DNA of 53,663 nt from assembly GCA_945882215.1 (NCBI GenBank), contig CAMCWM010000012.1, forward strand, positions 1-53,663, read 5' to 3'. This document shows, in pieces, positions 51,081 to 53,663 of this stretch. The DNA comes from Akkermansia muciniphila (GTDB lineage: Bacteria; Verrucomicrobiota; Verrucomicrobiia; Verrucomicrobiales; Verrucomicrobiaceae). A program made the position numbers and the translations under genes. The first letter of the stretch is position 1. Each line of letters starts with the position of its first letter. The notes under the pieces were generated by a model. It was not told the DNA's origin. It did no database searches and saw nothing but the letters and a program-made list of their open reading frames with translations.

Positions 51081-52285
51081 TCACCAGACACCGTCAAGCG
51101 TCTGTGCCATGGGGAACGGGCCTTTGGAGTGCGGGCCAAAGAAGAAACGGAGGGCCACCATGCCCATCCAACTGTCCTGGCCGTTCATTTTGGCGTATTC
51201 GGCGCCGGTCATGACCTTGAGGCGATGGCGGGCGATGTGGTAATTGAGACCTAAATAGCCGGCATGGTAGCGGTCGCCGGTATTGAGGCCGACATTGCGT
51301 TCGTAGCGGCGCTGGGCGCTCAGACCGGTTTCGCGCTCGGAAAAGGCGAACTGATAGCGACCAACGAGCTGGAGCTTGTCGGTGAGGAAGATACCGGGCT
51401 GGAAATTGACGCCGTGCGCCGCGCCGCGAGTTCCGCCCAATCCAGAGGTGACCTCAGTGACGAGGGACATGGGGCCTTCGGTGAGGATGAGCGCGGTCGA
51501 AAAGCCGTTGTAGAAGCGATTGAGGTTCGTGGCACGAGCATTGAAGTCACTGTAGAGGTAGCACACGTTCAAGTGCGCAGCATCGAGGCCAGCAGGGTGC
51601 CCGAGCTCATAGGTGAGCGAGGCGAGGTAGCTCCAGCCAGAATTGAGCTTCGTGAACGAATTGCCCATGCTCGGGCCGGTCGCGTTGGAGAACAGGCCTG
51701 TATAGTAGCTAAAACGTCCGCCTTTGCCGCTCAGCGTGACCGCAGGCGTGTAGTCCAGCCCGAACATGTTCGTGAGCATGCCGCGCTCCAGATAGTTGAT
51801 GTAGCGGCTGGAGACGTTGCGGTCGTGGGTAAAGCGGTGCTTTTGTTGACCGATGGTCAGATTGAGCGCATCGCTGAAGGACCACTGCGCCCACAACTCT
51901 GTGAAGCCGTTGTAAAAGGGCTCAAGGTCGGTGCCGCTGACCATCTGGGCGTGCAGCGTCAACTTGTTGAAGAATTTGCCCTGGAATCCCATCCGCAGGC
52001 GGCGGTTTTCGAGACTCTCCTCATACCGGCCGTTGCTGCCATCAATCCAGTGCTGCTGGGCGTGATAGCGGCCCAAGAGCCAGAATTCCTGCACGACAGG
52101 GTTGTTCTTATCCTGATACACGCGCCCGAGGTTCTCGAGTTGCTCGCCGAGCGTGACGGGGGTGCCGCCGCGAGAGCGTCGTTGGCGGCCCGCGTGTCAA
52201 GGGTGGCGGCCAGACATGGTGCATGCAAGACTGCAAGGACCACCAGGATGGTGATGCGAGGGACGGAAGAACAAGGGCGTGTCAT
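51081..52285 (-). pseudogene. Phosphate-selective porin (OprO/P type), apparently frameshifted
   Basis: The mature porin is encoded in one frame down to the stop at 51081 (346 residues from a GTG at 52121, including VVQEFWLLGRYHAQQHW, RRLRMGFQGKF and the C-terminal MVALRFFFG barrel strand). Its signal peptide lies in another frame, starting at ATG 52285 (MTRPCSSVPRITILVVLAVL). The frames meet at a run of five G on the plus strand (52158-52162); one extra base there would join ...NDALAAAPP to VTLGEQLENLGRVYQDKNN. The gene is therefore disrupted, or the sequence has an error. It belongs with DUF47 and pit in a phosphate set. Confidence 0.8.
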
Positions 52286-52342
52286 GAGGTGAATTGAGGG
52301 CAGGAAGGCACTTCCACAGCTCAAAGCCACCCAATGTTACAA

Positions 52343-52384
52343 ATTCGTCACCTAACGAGATTTCTATTGTGACGAATTCGTCAC
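52343..52384 (-). promoter_or_regulatory. Candidate Pho-box-like operator upstream of the porin gene
   Basis: On the minus strand GTGACGAAT occurs twice, at 52384-52376 and 52351-52343, exactly 33 bp apart, i.e. three 11-bp steps, the periodicity of PhoB sites. The first copy lies in a perfect 16-bp palindrome GTGACGAATTCGTCAC (52369-52384). The site is about 60-100 bp upstream of ATG 52285. The binding protein is inferred from spacing and gene content only. Confidence 0.5.
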
Positions 52385-52400
52385 AAAGCCAGCCCCACCC

Positions 52401-52442
52401 AAAAAACGATGCCCGTCCCTAGCTGAGCCAAGGACGGGCATC
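52401..52442 (-). terminator. Rho-independent terminator of glnB
   Basis: Perfect 11-bp arms GATGCCCGTCC (52408-52418) and GGACGGGCATC (52432-52442) with a 13-nt loop. On the minus strand the stem is followed by G and six T residues (52407-52402 region). It lies 29 bp past the glnB stop. Confidence 0.93.
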
Positions 52443-52471
52443 AAAGATGCGGGAAGGTTCTGGAAGAAAAT

Positions 52472-52831
<360 letters not shown>

Positions 52832-53021
52832 TTAGTAGTGTGGTTCACGAATTGCAACGATCAGAACCGTGGGAAGTCATTTTCCTGGCCCAACCTTTTG
52901 CAAAAAGGAAATAAAGCCGGAAGCGTGCCAACTCTTCTCTCGATTTCCATTAGGGAACAAAAACCCTGTCCGCCGGGGAGAGCCGCGTTGCAAACCACCG
53001 CCCGGTGGCTTACCTCGGCCC

Positions 53022-53663
53022 ATGTTCCGCCCCGCCGCCCTCCTGGCCTCAACGCTTCTCTGCCTTTTTTCCTCCGCCCTGGCCCAGGACTCACCGGTGG
53101 AATTGAAGCTGCACTGGGAACCGGGCCAGACCTACGTGCAGGAATCAGACACCGACACGACAAATTTCCTGACTGCCCTCGGCAAGACCAGCGACCAGAA
53201 GCTGCGGATGCACCAGACCACGAGCATCACAGTACAAAAGACGCCCCAAGGCCAGACCGAGGCCAAGGTGATGATCGAATCCTTGCTCGGTGAAATGACC
53301 TATGAGGGCAAAAGTCACGTGTTCGACTCGAAGAATCCTGGCGCATCCCATCCGGCGCTCCAGCAGATCCTCGGCGGCTCTGCGGGCAAAAGCTTCACCC
53401 TCGTCTATGATGAGAAAGGGGCTTTCCTCGATGCCAAAGACACCGCCTCCATGGTCACCGGCGGTGTGGAGCCTGATCTGACCTCCATCGCCAACGCCCG
53501 CCAGCTTGCCACGCTATACCGCCGCTCTCTCGAAATGGGACTGCCAAAAATCCCTGTGCGCCCCGGTGACAAATGGATCTCTGATGAAATCGTCCCCTTC
53601 CCTCAAACCGGCACCGTCCAGGTGAAGCTCAACGCCAAGTTCGACGGCATCGTCGATCGTGAA
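53022..53663 (+). CDS. Secreted hypothetical protein, partial at the right edge
   Basis: The frame starts at ATG 53022 and runs 214 codons to the end of the window without a stop. A signal peptide (MFRPAALLASTLLCLFSSALA) is followed by LKLHWEPGQTYVQESDTDTT and a pattern of beta strands with LQQILGGSAGKSFTLVYDEKG and PVRPGDKWISDEI. This resembles the DUF6263-type secreted proteins found in PVC bacteria, but I am not certain of the family. It is divergent from glnB with a 202-bp gap in which I see no other gene, only a small CCACCG-CC-CGGTGG palindrome near 52998. Confidence 0.8.
   Translation, partial: MFRPAALLASTLLCLFSSALAQDSPVELKLHWEPGQTYVQESDTDTTNFLTALGKTSDQKLRMHQTTSITVQKTPQGQTEAKVMIESLLGEMTYEGKSHVFDSKNPGASHPALQQILGGSAGKSFTLVYDEKGAFLDAKDTASMVTGGVEPDLTSIANARQLATLYRRSLEMGLPKIPVRPGDKWISDEIVPFPQTGTVQVKLNAKFDGIVDRE

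Overview
The window looks like a chromosome segment of a Gram-negative, GC-rich member of the PVC group, most likely Verrucomicrobiota (Prosthecobacter/Verrucomicrobium-like). The evidence is a planctomycete-type cytochrome (PSCyt1/PSCyt2) gene, an ECF sigma factor coupled to zinc-ribbon Ser/Thr kinases, a very large secreted autotransporter with Gly-rich and PATR-like repeats, a MoxR/DUF58/vWA megaoperon, and dispersed palindromes and attC-like sequences. Housekeeping genes (valS, rpmB, rph, panC, bioA, glnB) are scattered between accessory blocks. I see no rRNA, tRNA, transposase or CRISPR array.

Layout. 1-4687 (minus): ABC-2 transporter ATPase and permease, panC, a small degenerate HNH-like protein and a PSCyt protein running off the left edge, in one collinear block. 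4821-7179 (plus): a sensorless histidine-kinase-like protein and two paralogous secreted proteins. 7240-14338 (minus): rpmB, a lipoprotein, the agmatine-to-putrescine pair aguA/aguB, DoxX and valS. 14408-17977: an S4-like membrane protein, a hypothetical, rph and a class I/II HDAC-like deacetylase. 18080-34905 (plus): a nearly gapless nine-gene operon (MoxR ATPase, DUF58, lipoprotein, two vWA membrane proteins, a 1111-residue membrane protein, a six-module Spy-like secreted protein, an alpha/alpha-toroid secreted protein, and a 1065-residue protein ending in a TlpA thioredoxin domain).

34906-37200 is an accessory stretch. It holds nine exact-length 42-bp tandem repeats upstream of an ArsR-type regulator, a long inverted repeat, a lower-GC DUF4145 gene bounded by GTTAGGC and a 58-bp attC-like site (so resembling a solitary integron gene cassette), a small membrane protein and a perfect 24-bp inverted repeat. 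37205-41836 (minus) is the giant autotransporter. 41909-47868 (minus) is an ECF sigma factor plus two tandem Ser/Thr kinases; the sigma gene carries an in-frame amber codon. 47979-49232 is bioA. 49216-52285 (minus) is a phosphate-uptake set (porin, DUF47, Pit) whose porin gene appears frameshifted at a G5/C5 tract; direct repeats with Pho-box-like spacing lie upstream. glnB and a partial secreted protein finish the window.

The most interesting items are the attC-bounded DUF4145 cassette, the 42-bp array, the nine-gene MoxR/vWA/TlpA system with its repeat-built secreted proteins, the S4-like protein lacking a pore, and the two disrupted regulatory/transport genes. All functions are inferred from reading the sequence; no database search was possible.
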